This document shows positions 26,221 through 34,170 of a stretch of DNA of 43,358 nucleotides, piece after piece. The stretch covers positions 1-43,358 of the forward strand of contig JAKIUJ010000008.1 of NCBI GenBank assembly GCA_021647625.1. The letters are read 5' to 3'. Position 1 is the first letter of the stretch, and the number at the start of each line of letters is the position of its first letter. Position numbers and translations under genes: made by a program. The notes beneath the pieces were generated by a model. That model did not search any database. It worked only from the letters and a program-made list of their open reading frames with translations, and was not told the origin of the DNA. Origin of the DNA: Desulfobacula sp. GTDB taxonomy: Bacteria; Desulfobacterota; Desulfobacteria; Desulfobacterales; Desulfobacteraceae.

Positions 26221-26595
26221 ATGGACACATCCATCAAAGTTTTGATTGTGGACGATTTTGCTACAATGCGCCGTATTCTAAAAAACGTCTTAAAACAGCT
26301 TGGGTTTAAAAATCTTGTTGAAGCTGATGATGGTACAACCGCCTGGGAAATTCTGGAAAGGCAGCAGATCGACCTGATCATAGCTGATTGGAATATGCCC
26401 AAATTAACGGGTCTTGAACTTTTAAAAAAAGTCCGTGCGAGCGCCCTGCACAAAACGATCCCATTTTTGATGGTTACAGCAGAAGCACAGAAACAGCAAG
26501 TACTTGAGGCGGTCCAGGCAGGTGTCTCTAATTATGTGGTTAAACCTTTTACGGCAGAGGCAATTGACAACAAATTAGAAAAGATTTTAAAATGA
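26221..26595 (+). CDS. CheY-like single-domain response regulator
   Basis: A 124-residue receiver domain with no output domain. The acidic pocket D11-D12 (VDDF), phospho-acceptor D56 (IADWNMP), T86 (MVTAEA) and K108 (VVKPF) are all present, and the alpha4-beta5-alpha5 face resembles CheY. An AGGAG and an AAGGAA lie just upstream of the ATG. No kinase, phosphatase or chemotaxis gene is near; its neighbours are a cysteine desulfurase remnant and IS debris. It may be a flagellar switch CheY separated from its cluster, or a phosphorelay shuttle. Which one cannot be told here. Confidence 0.92.
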   Translation: MDTSIKVLIVDDFATMRRILKNVLKQLGFKNLVEADDGTTAWEILERQQIDLIIADWNMPKLTGLELLKKVRASALHKTIPFLMVTAEAQKQQVLEAVQAGVSNYVVKPFTAEAIDNKLEKILK

Positions 26596-27240
26596 TCACG
26601 GGCCGGATTATAAATTTACCTTATGAGCTAACAGGTCACCCATGATAGAGTTAGGCCGCTACAAGTAAATATAACCCATTAATAATTATACAGATATTGA
26701 TTTATAATGCACAATATGGAAGGAATCGTTGCCACACCCAAAGTGTTTTGTAATATCCAAAGGTGTTTAAATCGGCTTGCTCCGGATTAGAAATGGTAGG
26801 AAATGGGGTCACCCATTAAAGGTCTGGTCAAGAGAAAAAACACCTCCCCCATAGAAAAACTTCCATTTTTCTTGACCCTCTTCTTACAATTTTGAGTAAC
26901 CCCAAATTTTTATACCTTTTGCGCACCTGTATTTCGTCTTGTGGGTTTGCGGTTCATACTGATCCGCACCAGTCACCCATCGGGTTCAAGGCTGATATGC
27001 GTTATAATAATTAATGCATCGCCCCTGGTCCATCCGGACCCCAGAAAATCTTCAGTACCATGCCGTGGCTAATTGTTAATTTCACATCTTATGGTTATTA
27101 ACCAACCCCATACAGGCTCACGACATAGGCGAATCAGGATATAAAAACCTGTTACTTCATTGGTACTGGTTGCAGCAGATTCCAATCACATCTTATGGTT
27201 GTTAGCCAACCCCTTAACTGGCTCCCTGCTGCAACCAAAA
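26596..27240. other. gene-free stretch between cheY-like gene and IS110 remnant
   Basis: About 645 bp with no supported gene. The short motif GTCACCCAT occurs three times (near 26635, 26806 and 26962), and a pair of 38-bp direct repeats lies at its right end (listed separately). A short hairpin-like segment is present near 26825-26880. It reads as accumulated non-coding or decayed mobile DNA. Confidence 0.5.
27082..27224. repeat. pair of 38-bp direct repeats with internal dyad
   Basis: TCACATCTTATGGTT(A)TTA(A)CCAACCCC at 27082-27109 recurs as TCACATCTTATGGTT(G)TTA(G)CCAACCCC at 27186-27213, and similarity continues to GGCTC (to 27119 and 27224). The repeats are 104 bp apart. Each contains GGTT-NTTA-NCC, whose arms pair in both copies; the A-to-G change keeps pairing as a G-T wobble in RNA. 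They lie just downstream of the IS110 remnant. Confidence 0.6.
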
Positions 27241-27859
27241 TCAAATAAAAAGTCTCGCTTCATCGTACGGTATCTTATCTCGCATGATGTAGTATGATGC
27301 ACGGCAAACCTTGTTGCTCAGTGCTTTGGTGGCAACGATACCATTTCTTCTGGCTTTTTTACTTTGAAAAAATCGTCTGGCTTCATCGCTGTATCTTTTG
27401 GCAAAATTGGCTGCCTCGACATACGCCCAGGCCAGATACTTGTTACTGTTCTTTTTATTGTTTTTTCCCTTTTTTCTGCCATTGGATATTTTTTCACTTT
27501 TTACACAACGGCAATAGGATGAAAAATTGCCTGCCTTATCAAAGCGTTTGATATCACCCACTTCAAGCATAATAGTCAGCGCCAGGATTTTTCCGATCCC
27601 GGGTATGGTCTGCAATAGATTGAATTCGTCTTTTAATTTGACCTGTGAAAGGACCTCTTAAACCATCAACCAACCAGTACCAATTGAAAGTTGATTCTAC
27701 CACAACCGCCTCCAAATCTTTTTTAAACGGCGCCAGAGTTGAGAGGACAGTGGGCAGATGATTGTCGAGCCGTTTGCCGAAGATTCTTTTATCATTTTTA
27801 TCAATAATTCCGATGTAATTATTACTTGAATGTAAATCAATTCCAGCATACATTTGCAT
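27241..27859 (-). pseudogene. IS110-family transposase, internally deleted
   Basis: The 5' part encodes the DEDD domain start (MYAGIDLHSSNNYIGIID ... VVESTFNWYWLVDGL), and the 3' part encodes the Transposase_20 domain (LLQTIPGIGKILALTIMLE ... NKYLAWAYVEAANFAKRYS ... YYIMRDKIPYDEARLF). The two are in different frames, joined near 27650. About 130 residues that normally lie between them, including the rest of the RuvC-like domain, are missing. The N-terminal frame runs on out of register to 27563; the C-terminal piece is open from 27615. The element cannot make a normal transposase. Its ribosome binding site AGGAGG is strong and lies next to an inverted repeat. Confidence 0.88.
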
Positions 27860-27933
27860 ATGACACCTCCTAAATCCATTATGTTCTTGCGAACTGGTAC
27901 TATAGCAATTGTTGCCATAGTTAGGGAGGTGTC
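27857..27933 (-). promoter_or_regulatory. IS110 leader inverted repeat covering the ribosome binding site
   Basis: On the - strand GACACCTCCC (near 27924-27933) is complementary to AGGAGGTGTC (27862-27871), which is the ribosome binding site and spacer just before the transposase ATG at 27859. Pairing in the mRNA would hide the site. In IS110-group elements the DNA upstream of the transposase also encodes the bridge RNA that selects target and donor, so this segment may be part of that RNA. Confidence 0.5.
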
Positions 27934-28055
27934 ACTTGGTTTCTTTTAACGGCTGATGTAGAGCAGCAAATTTAGAAACCTTTATATGATTATCACAGCT
28001 TGATTAGTGATTAAAGCCTGACTTTACAACAAAATATGAATAATAAAATTGAGCG

Positions 28056-28154
28056 ATGGCGAGACAATGGCGCATAGAATATGAGGGAGCTTTTTATCAT
28101 GTAATATCCAGAGGGGATGAGTACAATATCAACTTCTATGGGCATAAGAAATAA
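28056..28154 (+). pseudogene. remnant of RAYT/IS200-like (Y1) transposase N-terminus
   Basis: A 32-codon frame, MARQWRIEYEGAFYHVISRG then DEYNINFYGHKK and stop. The first 20 residues match the start of REP-associated tyrosine transposases (R--- --GA-YHV--RG). The HUH motif and catalytic Tyr are absent. It is an eroded end of such a gene between the IS110 remnant and the tRNA. Confidence 0.6.
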
Positions 28155-28193
28155 AATGTGTATAAGGTATGTGAAAATATCTTGGATACAATG

Positions 28194-28239
28194 AAAAAAA
28201 GGTTTTCAAGCTGATTGGCTGAAAACCTTTGTTTTTTTA
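28194..28239 (-). terminator. terminator after tRNA-Gln
   Basis: AGGTTTTCA and TGAAAACCT arms enclose an 11-nt loop and are flanked by runs of A on the left and T on the right, so it can work on both strands. On the - strand it lies directly after the tRNA. Confidence 0.75.
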
Positions 28240-28241
28240 AT

Positions 28242-28315
28242 TGGCTGGGTGATAAGGATTTGAACCTTAATTGACGGAGTCAGAGTCCGTAGTCCTGCCG
28301 TTGGACGATCACCCA
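28242..28315 (-). tRNA. tRNA-Gln (anticodon CTG)
   Basis: A 74-nt tRNA including an encoded CCA. The acceptor stem TGGGTGA/TCACCCA, D-arm GTCC/GGAC, anticodon stem ACGGA/TCCGT with loop CTCTGAC (anticodon CTG, reading CAG), and T-arm TAAGG/CCTTA with loop TTCAAAT are all visible. It has its own promoter and terminator. It lies at the border between the mobile-element zone and the housekeeping block. Confidence 0.95.
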
Positions 28316-28332
28316 ACAAAATTAACGTAAAT

Positions 28333-28361
28333 TTTATACATTACACTTTGTAGATAGTCAA
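28333..28361 (-). promoter_or_regulatory. promoter of tRNA-Gln
   Basis: On the - strand TTGACT (28356-28361), a 17-nt spacer and TATAAA (28333-28338), 17 bp before the mature tRNA 5' end. Spacing and boxes fit a strong sigma70 promoter. Confidence 0.75.
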
Positions 28362-28458
28362 GAATAATCTTAGACCTGGATGTGTTAAAGCGGTTTGAAA
28401 TATGGTACAAAAAAAACAAGAAGTTTTCCGTAACATTATTATATATGGGAGGATAAAT

Positions 28459-28743
28459 ATGTCTGTAACTGTTTTGATTAAACGAAAGGTCCCACCGGGA
28501 AAAGAAGGAGAGCTTGTCGCGCTCTATCGGGAAATGAGAGTCGCAGCACTTGGTAAAAAAGGATACATCGGCGGAGAGACCCTCAAGCGGGTGGATGTTG
28601 ACGGGCAGGTACTGGTGATAAGCAAGTGGCGCGAGGTTGATGACTGGACAAAATGGCTGGTCAGCAAGGAGAGGCGGGTTTTTCAGGAACGTATTGACAC
28701 ACTGACCAGTGCTGAAGCAAAATTCGAGATCTATATGCACTAA
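28459..28743 (+). CDS. antibiotic biosynthesis monooxygenase (ABM) domain protein
   Basis: A 94-residue dimeric alpha-beta-barrel (ABM) type protein. The ATG at 28459 is supported by GGGAGG 6 nt upstream; an upstream start at 28402 lacks one. It reads MSVTVLIKRKVPPGKEGELV, GYIGGETLKRVDVDGQVLVISKW and WTKWLVSKERRVFQERIDTL, a familiar pattern for small ABM proteins of unknown substrate. Despite the domain name, a link to antibiotics is not implied. It is transcribed alone, 137 bp before larE; that gap shows nothing recognisable. Confidence 0.8.
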   Translation: MSVTVLIKRKVPPGKEGELVALYREMRVAALGKKGYIGGETLKRVDVDGQVLVISKWREVDDWTKWLVSKERRVFQERIDTLTSAEAKFEIYMH

Positions 28744-28880
28744 CGGTCATGCGCAGTTTTGCGCCCCTAAAACAGGGGAATGTGCAAAAAACCAGTGGTT
28801 TTGACAAAACACGGGTCGAAGACGCCAAATCAATGAGTTTGTAAAGTTCTTTCATATAGATTTTAAAAATAAGGCAAAAA

Positions 28881-29696
28881 TTGAAACATAAATTAGAGTT
28901 ATTGAACAATCGGCTGGGGAAGCTGGGACGGTTTGCCATTGCCTTTTCCGGGGGCGTGGACAGTACCTTTCTTTTGGCTGTAGCAAAGAATATTAATCCG
29001 AAAAAGCTGCTGGCTGTCACAGCGGCATCCCAGTTTGTTCCTGAGCGAGAGGTCACTTTTGCCAAGATGCTTGCCGGCGAGTTCGGGGTTGAGCATATTG
29101 TAATTGATGTGGATATTCTATCGAATGCGGATGTGGTCGCCAATACAAAAAAACGGTGTTATTATTGCAAGCATGCGATGTTCTCCAGGATTTTTGAGGT
29201 AATCAAGGAGCAGGGGATTGACCTTTTGCTTCATGCTGTGAATCTGGATGACCTAGGTGATTATCGGCCGGGATTAAAGGCCGCAAAGGAACTTTGTGTG
29301 TTGTCGCCCCTGGTTGATACAGGGTTCAGTAAAAATGATATCCGCATGGTATCCCGGAAGATGGGGCTTGAAACCTGGGATAAGCCGTCCCAATCCTGTC
29401 TGGCCACCCGCATACCTTATAATAAGCCAATCACCGATGAGGCGTTGCAGAGAATAGATCAGGCAGAAGCCTTTTTGCAGAAACTTGGATTTGCCCAGGT
29501 CCGGGTACGGTGTCATGGGAAACTGGCCAGAATTGAGGTTGTGTCGGATCAAATGGATGCGTTGTTGAAAAAAGAGATTCGGGATAAGGTATCCGAGCAC
29601 TTGATACGATTTGGATTTGGATTTGTAAGTATAGATATCGATGGCTATAAAACAGGAAAAATGAACCATGAAATACTCCCAGGCCAAAGCCGGTAG
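28881..29696 (+). CDS. larE: ATP-dependent sacrificial sulfur transferase LarE-like
   Basis: A PP-loop ATPase of 271 residues. SGGVDST (23-29) binds ATP, and C173 in KPSQSCLATRIPY is at the position of the Cys that LarE sacrifices to thiolate the nicotinic-acid-derived nickel-pincer cofactor. A CYYC pair (93-96) is also present. LarE normally works with LarB and LarC, but neither is adjacent. The likely start is TTG at 28881 with AAGG upstream; no ATG is available before the PP-loop. The 3' end overlaps the PPC-domain gene by 29 bp. A distinct sulfur-insertion role for an orphan LarE homologue remains possible. Confidence 0.88.
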   Translation: MKHKLELLNNRLGKLGRFAIAFSGGVDSTFLLAVAKNINPKKLLAVTAASQFVPEREVTFAKMLAGEFGVEHIVIDVDILSNADVVANTKKRCYYCKHAMFSRIFEVIKEQGIDLLLHAVNLDDLGDYRPGLKAAKELCVLSPLVDTGFSKNDIRMVSRKMGLETWDKPSQSCLATRIPYNKPITDEALQRIDQAEAFLQKLGFAQVRVRCHGKLARIEVVSDQMDALLKKEIRDKVSEHLIRFGFGFVSIDIDGYKTGKMNHEILPGQSR

Positions 29697-30111
29697 GATT
29701 TTTGTTATCCGTCTTGAAGATGGTGATATTGTCCATGAAAAAATTGAAAGTTTAGCAAAAAAAGAAGGGATCACAGCGGCATCGTTGACTGTTCTTGGAG
29801 GAGCCGATAAAGGCAGTGTCCTGGTAACGGGTCCTGAACAGGGAAGGTCAAAGACCATTGTTCCCCGGACACATGTGCTTGATAATGTCCATGAGGTCAC
29901 AGGCACGGGAACCCTGTTTCCCGATGAAACAGGAGCGCCAAATCTTCATATGCACATGGCCTGCGGCAGGGGGGCATCCAGTGTGACCGGCTGTATCCGA
30001 CAAGGGGTACGAGTGTGGCATATCATGGAAGTGATTGTTCAGGAGCTTGTTGACTCAAGTGGTGTCAGAAAAAAAGATGCTGTGACGGGCTTTGATCTGC
30101 TGATCCCGTAA
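29668..30111 (+). CDS. PPC (DUF296) domain protein
   Basis: A 147-residue single PPC/PCD domain protein of the kind also found joined to AT-hooks in plants. It shows FVIRLEDGDIVHEKIESLAKKEG near the N-terminus, the central TVLGGADKGSV, and the conserved metal-like motif NLHMHMACGR with two His and an Arg. No AT-hook is present. The ATG at 29668 has AGGAAA upstream and lies inside the larE 3' end, so translation is likely coupled. Function in bacteria is unknown; a terminator follows. Confidence 0.85.
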   Translation: MKYSQAKAGRIFVIRLEDGDIVHEKIESLAKKEGITAASLTVLGGADKGSVLVTGPEQGRSKTIVPRTHVLDNVHEVTGTGTLFPDETGAPNLHMHMACGRGASSVTGCIRQGVRVWHIMEVIVQELVDSSGVRKKDAVTGFDLLIP

Positions 30112-30120
30112 AGCTACTCT

Positions 30121-30164
30121 ACACAAAAAAACCTGTTGTTTGCAAACAACAGGTTTTTTTGTGT
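30121..30164. terminator. bidirectional terminator (perfect 44-bp palindrome)
   Basis: ACACAAAAAAACCTGTTGTTTG is mirrored exactly around the centre at 30142/30143, giving A-run, GC-containing stem and T-run on both strands. It ends both the PPC gene and the convergent ndk gene. Confidence 0.9.
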
Positions 30165-30181
30165 AGAATGAAAATGGAATT

Positions 30182-30601
30182 TTATCTGGCCTGGAGTTCC
30201 AGGTCGTTGAAAAAGTATCCAATTTCAAACGCTGCTGTTTCCGGTGCATCGGAGCCATGGACAACATTTTTTTCGATATCAGTGGCAAAATCTTTTCTAA
30301 TGGTGCCGTCTTCTGCTTCTTTAAAATTGGTGGTGCCCATGAGTTTTCTGTTTAGTGCGATGACATCTTTTCCTTCAAGCACCATAACAACGATGGGACC
30401 CGAGGTCATGAAGTCAGTGAGGCTTCCAAAAAACGGACGTTCTTTATGTACAGCATAAAACCCTTGGGCCTGTGCATTGGTGAGTTTGATCATTTTCATG
30501 GCGGCGATTTTGATGCCGGCGGTTTCAAAGCGTTTGATAACTTCCCCAATGACATTTTTTGCAACACCGTCCGGTTTAATTATTGATAATGTTCTTTCCA
30601 T
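30182..30601 (-). CDS. ndk: nucleoside diphosphate kinase
   Basis: Transfers the gamma phosphate between nucleoside tri- and diphosphates through a phospho-His. The 139-residue protein starts [16 protein letters not shown] and carries the active site [16 protein letters not shown] with H115. The ATG at 30601 has AAAGGA upstream; the longer frame to 30667 is not needed. It is a single gene transcribed opposite to coaE. Confidence 0.97.
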   Translation of the reverse strand: MERTLSIIKPDGVAKNVIGEVIKRFETAGIKIAAMKMIKLTNAQAQGFYAVHKERPFFGSLTDFMTSGPIVVMVLEGKDVIALNRKLMGTTNFKEAEDGTIRKDFATDIEKNVVHGSDAPETAAFEIGYFFNDLELQAR

Positions 30602-30675
30602 AACTTGTATCCTTTCTATTTTGGTTTTATTATTGGTGGGTTTTATTAACGGGCTTGTAACTACCATAAAACCAT

Positions 30676-30704
30676 ATTATAGTCAATCGCCTGAAACGTT
30701 GAAA
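30676..30704 (-). promoter_or_regulatory. promoter of ndk
   Basis: On the - strand a perfect TATAAT (30676-30681) lies 17 nt after a weak -35 TTTCAA (30699-30704), about 75 bp upstream of the ndk start codon, in the divergent gap shared with coaE. Confidence 0.5.
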
Positions 30705-30745
30705 GGTGAATAAAAACAACAACTAAAATAGTTAAAAAAAGAAAA

Positions 30746-31360
30746 ATGACATTATTGAAAATAGCTGTTACAGGGTCTGCAGGGTCAGGAAAAACTCGTG
30801 TGTGTAAATGTTTTGGCAAGATAGGCCTTGCCACACTGGATTGTGATGTGATAGCCAGACAAATTGTGGAACCCGGCAGAACGGGGTTTAGCAAAATTGT
30901 TGAATTGTTCGGAAATAAAGTGGTTCAAAAAAATGGTGAACTGGACAGGGCAAAATTGCGCAGTATAATTGTGGATGATTCGAGTTTGAGAAAAAAACTG
31001 GAGAATATTTTACACCCCCGAATTCTTGATGAAATGGTTTCTTTGATGGAAAAAGCAGAGCTTGCAGGAAAAGAGGCTGTGGCTGTGGAAGTCCCCTTAT
31101 TATTTGAATCGGGTATGGATAAAATTTTTCATGTTACCATTGCAGTGATCGCATCTTCACAGGATCTTGTTGCACGCATAGCAGCAAGAGACAGGGTAAG
31201 TGCTTTGGATGCACAAAAAATTCTTGATCTTCAGATGCCGCAGGTGGAAAAAGCAAACCGGGCGGATCATGTGATTGAAAATAAGGGGAAGCATTCGGAA
31301 CTCTTTGAATCTGTTGATAATCTCTACACTAAAATTGAAAAAGAATTCTTGACAATTTAA
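30746..31360 (+). CDS. coaE: dephospho-CoA kinase
   Basis: Last step of coenzyme A synthesis: phosphorylates the ribose 3'-OH of dephospho-CoA. The 204-residue P-loop kinase shows GSAGSGKTRVCKCF (Walker A, residues about 10-17), LDCDVIARQIVEPG with the substrate Asp, and VEVPLLFESGMDK. Length is normal for CoaE. The ribosome binding site is weak (purine-rich AAAGAAAA). The rho promoter overlaps its 3' end. Confidence 0.95.
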   Translation: MTLLKIAVTGSAGSGKTRVCKCFGKIGLATLDCDVIARQIVEPGRTGFSKIVELFGNKVVQKNGELDRAKLRSIIVDDSSLRKKLENILHPRILDEMVSLMEKAELAGKEAVAVEVPLLFESGMDKIFHVTIAVIASSQDLVARIAARDRVSALDAQKILDLQMPQVEKANRADHVIENKGKHSELFESVDNLYTKIEKEFLTI

Positions 31361-31377
31361 AACTTTTCCCTTATTAA
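31349..31377 (+). promoter_or_regulatory. promoter of the rho operon
   Basis: TTGACA (31349-31354), a 17-nt spacer and TATTAA (31372-31377), straddling the coaE stop codon. The leader to rho would be about 135 nt and is very AT-rich. Rho is autoregulated in its leader in other bacteria; no specific structure is evident here. Confidence 0.6.
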
Positions 31378-31519
31378 TCTAACTTTAACAAAATAAACTT
31401 CAAAATCGTCTGTTTTTCATGTCAATTTGTCTTTCAGACTCCAATAAGGTGCTTTCCAAAAAAAATAATTTTAACTTTTAGCCTGCAAAAAAACAACAAA
31501 TAAAAATTTGGGAGAATGA

Positions 31520-32767
31520 ATGAATCTTGTAGACTTAAACAAAATGAAGATTAGTGAGCTTACCAAGCTTGCTAAAGACTATAAAATCTCAGGGATTGGC
31601 GGTCTCAAAAAACAAGAACTGATTTTTGCCCTTCTTCAGGCAAACATTGAAGACAGCGGTCAGATTTACGGCGAAGGCACGCTGGAAATCCTCCCGGATG
31701 GTTTCGGTTTTTTAAGGGCACCTGGTTACAATTATCTGCCCGGACCTGATGATATCTATGTGTCGACATCACAGATCAGGCGGTTTAATTTAAGAATCGG
31801 GGACACTATTTCAGGTCAGGTACGTCAGCCCAAAGATTCTGGACGTTATTTTGCCTTATTAAAAGTAGAGGGTGTAAATTTTCAGAACCCGGAGCTTGCT
31901 GCTGAAACCATTTTGTTTGATAATCTGATGCCTCTTTATCCGGATCGTAAAATGAATCTTGAGGCGGAATCGGATAATTATTCCACACGGGTGATTGATT
32001 TGATGTGCCCGATTGGCTTTGGTCAGCGCGGATTGATCGTATCGCCGCCAAAAGCTGGTAAGACCATGCTTTTACAAAGCATAGCCAATAGTATGATCAA
32101 AGCCCATAAAGATATTATTCCCATGATCGTTCTCATTGATGAGAGGCCTGAAGAAGTAACCGATATGGCCCGATCCGTTGATGCGGAAGTGGTCAGTTCT
32201 ACATTTGATGAGCCGTCGGAACGCCATGTCCAGGTGGCTGAGATGGTTATTGAAAAAGCCAAACGAATGGTTGAGCAAGGCCAGGATGTTGTTATTTTGC
32301 TTGATAGTATTACAAGACTTGCAAGGGCGTATAACTCTGTGATGCCACCGTCCGGTAAAATATTATCCGGTGGTGTGGATTCAAATGCGCTTGACAGGCC
32401 GAAAAGATTTTTCGGTGCGGCAAGAAATATCGAAGATGGCGGTAGTCTGACGATTATCGCAACGGCTTTGGTTGATACGGGCAGTCGTATGGATGAAGTC
32501 ATCTTTGAAGAGTTTAAAGGTACCGGTAATATGGAGCTTGTGTTAGATCGAAAGCTAGCAGATAAAAGAATTTATCCTGCCATAGATATGAATAAATCCG
32601 GAACCAGAAAAGAAGAATTGCTCCTTGATCCAATGGTCTTAAACCGTGTCTGGATCTTAAGAAAGTTACTTTCAAGTTTAAATTCTGTGGACAGCATGCA
32701 GTTTTTACTTGAAAAAATGAAAGGAACAAAGGATAATAAAGAGTTTCTTGAATTGATGAATTCATAA
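31520..32767 (+). CDS. rho: transcription termination factor Rho
   Basis: Hexameric RNA-dependent ATPase that ends transcription of untranslated RNA. The 415-residue protein has an N-terminal helix bundle ([18 protein letters not shown]), a cold-shock-like RNA-binding domain ([20 protein letters not shown]), Walker A SPPKAGKT at 175-182 and Walker [22 protein letters not shown] lies about 6 nt before the ATG. No long N-terminal insert is present. It leads the group rho-rpmE-prfA-prmC. Confidence 0.98.
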   Translation: MNLVDLNKMKISELTKLAKDYKISGIGGLKKQELIFALLQANIEDSGQIYGEGTLEILPDGFGFLRAPGYNYLPGPDDIYVSTSQIRRFNLRIGDTISGQVRQPKDSGRYFALLKVEGVNFQNPELAAETILFDNLMPLYPDRKMNLEAESDNYSTRVIDLMCPIGFGQRGLIVSPPKAGKTMLLQSIANSMIKAHKDIIPMIVLIDERPEEVTDMARSVDAEVVSSTFDEPSERHVQVAEMVIEKAKRMVEQGQDVVILLDSITRLARAYNSVMPPSGKILSGGVDSNALDRPKRFFGAARNIEDGGSLTIIATALVDTGSRMDEVIFEEFKGTGNMELVLDRKLADKRIYPAIDMNKSGTRKEELLLDPMVLNRVWILRKLLSSLNSVDSMQFLLEKMKGTKDNKEFLELMNS

Positions 32768-32822
32768 GAAATATTGATTAATTGATTGCCAAAGATAGGC
32801 AGGGTAAGGAGTTTTAGAAAAA

Positions 32823-33041
32823 ATGAAAAAAGATATTCATCCGAAATACATACGTTCGCAAGCTTCCTGTGCATGTGGTGCAACATTTGACGTTGGATCA
32901 ACCAGAGAAAATGTAAAAGTAGAAATTTGTTCCCAGTGTCATCCTTTCTTCACCGGAAAGCAAAAATTGGTTGACTCTGCGGGAAGAATTGACCGATTTA
33001 AGAAAAAATATGCAGGGTTTGATGCGTCTAAGCTGGTTTAA
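32823..33041 (+). CDS. rpmE: 50S ribosomal protein L31 (zinc-binding type)
   Basis: A 72-residue L31 with all four zinc-binding cysteines (C16, C18, C37 and C40), so it is the Zn-dependent form rather than the Zn-free paralogue. It begins MKKDIHPKY as usual. It lies 55 bp after rho and is followed by a terminator, so it may end the rho transcript with partial read-through to prfA. Confidence 0.97.
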   Translation: MKKDIHPKYIRSQASCACGATFDVGSTRENVKVEICSQCHPFFTGKQKLVDSAGRIDRFKKKYAGFDASKLV

Positions 33042-33064
33042 TACAATAAAATAATTTGCAGTTA

Positions 33065-33101
33065 AAAAGGGGTTTGAACAAAAACCCCTTTTGAGTTTTT
33101 A
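33065..33101 (+). terminator. terminator between rpmE and prfA
   Basis: AAAAGGGGTTT (33065-33075) pairs with AAACCCCTTTT (33082-33092), followed by GAGTTTTT. It ends only a few bases before the prfA ATG at 33106, which argues against the alternative TTG start at 33091 inside the stem. Confidence 0.75.
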
Positions 33102-33105
33102 TATT

Positions 33106-34170
33106 ATGTTTGGAAAATTAAAAGGCATTGAAGAGCGGTTTATCAAGCTTGAGCAGCTGTTGAGCGACCCGGCTGTTATCGGTGATCAAAAAAAATACCA
33201 GGAGTATTTAAAAGAGCACGGAGAGCTGAACAAAATTGTTCCTGTATTCAGGAATTATGAGGGATTGATAGACGAACTGGATGAAGCAAGAGAATTGCTC
33301 AAAGATAACGATTCTGAAATCCAGGCCATGGCCAAGGAAGAGATTCCTGCTTTGGAATTAAGGATAGAAGAATGTAAAACAGCGCTCAATGTTGCATTGA
33401 TGCCTAAAGACCCAAGAGATAATAAGAATGTTCTGCTTGAGATTCGTGCGGGAACCGGTGGTGAAGAAGCAGGGCTTTTCGCAGGGGATCTGTTCCGGAT
33501 GTATACGAGATACGCAGAAAATAAAAACTGGTCCATTGAAATTGTTGAGAAAAACAGTTCCAGTTCAGGCGGGTTTAAAGAAGTAGTCTCGCTTATCAAG
33601 GGCAAAGGCGCTTTTTCCAGTTTTAAGTATGAAAGTGGAACCCATCGTGTCCAGCGCGTCCCGGAAACCGAGGCCCAGGGCAGAGTTCACACTTCTGCTG
33701 TGACCGTTGCCGTTTTGGCCGAGGCCGAAGATATCGATATTGATATTAATCCTGCAGATTTAAAAATTGATGTGTTTCGTTCTTCAGGTCCCGGAGGGCA
33801 ATCTGTTAACACGACGGATTCTGCGGTAAGGATTACGCATCTGCCCACAGGCGTTACAGCCACCTGTCAGGATGAAAAATCCCAGCACAAAAACCGGGCC
33901 AAGGCCATGGGTGTTTTGAAAGCCCGTGTTCTGGATGCCAAGGTCAGGGAAGAAGATGCAAAACGTGCTGCCGAACGTAAGGGACAGGTTGGAACCGGAG
34001 ATCGGAGCGGCCGAATTCGAACATACAACTTTCCCCAGGGTCGAATGACAGATCATCGTATTGGTCTGACCCTCTATAAGCTGGACAGTATAATGGAAGG
34101 TAATATTCAGGAAATTATCGATGAACTGAAAACTTTTAACCAGGCACAGGCACTCAGGGACATTGGCTAA
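33106..34170 (+). CDS. prfA: peptide chain release factor 1
   Basis: Recognises UAA/UAG and triggers peptide release. The 354-residue protein (from ATG 33106) has the GGQ motif at 230-232 ([20 protein letters not shown]), and in the codon-recognition loop [20 protein letters not shown] the PxT tripeptide (PET, 186-188) marks it as RF1 rather than RF2. The ribosome binding site is poor because a terminator occupies the upstream bases. It overlaps prmC, its modifying enzyme, by 8 bp. Confidence 0.97.
   Translation: MFGKLKGIEERFIKLEQLLSDPAVIGDQKKYQEYLKEHGELNKIVPVFRNYEGLIDELDEARELLKDNDSEIQAMAKEEIPALELRIEECKTALNVALMPKDPRDNKNVLLEIRAGTGGEEAGLFAGDLFRMYTRYAENKNWSIEIVEKNSSSSGGFKEVVSLIKGKGAFSSFKYESGTHRVQRVPETEAQGRVHTSAVTVAVLAEAEDIDIDINPADLKIDVFRSSGPGGQSVNTTDSAVRITHLPTGVTATCQDEKSQHKNRAKAMGVLKARVLDAKVREEDAKRAAERKGQVGTGDRSGRIRTYNFPQGRMTDHRIGLTLYKLDSIMEGNIQEIIDELKTFNQAQALRDIG

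Noticed and set aside
27082-27224. Integron attC sites or the start of a CRISPR array
   Set aside because: Only two repeats, no integrase or cas gene, and the attC consensus core is not matched.
29274-29906. 210-residue - strand frame
   Set aside because: Antisense to larE and the PPC gene; no family resemblance.
33091-33105. TTG start for prfA at 33091
   Set aside because: It lies inside the terminator stem after rpmE; the ATG at 33106 gives the standard RF1 N-terminus.
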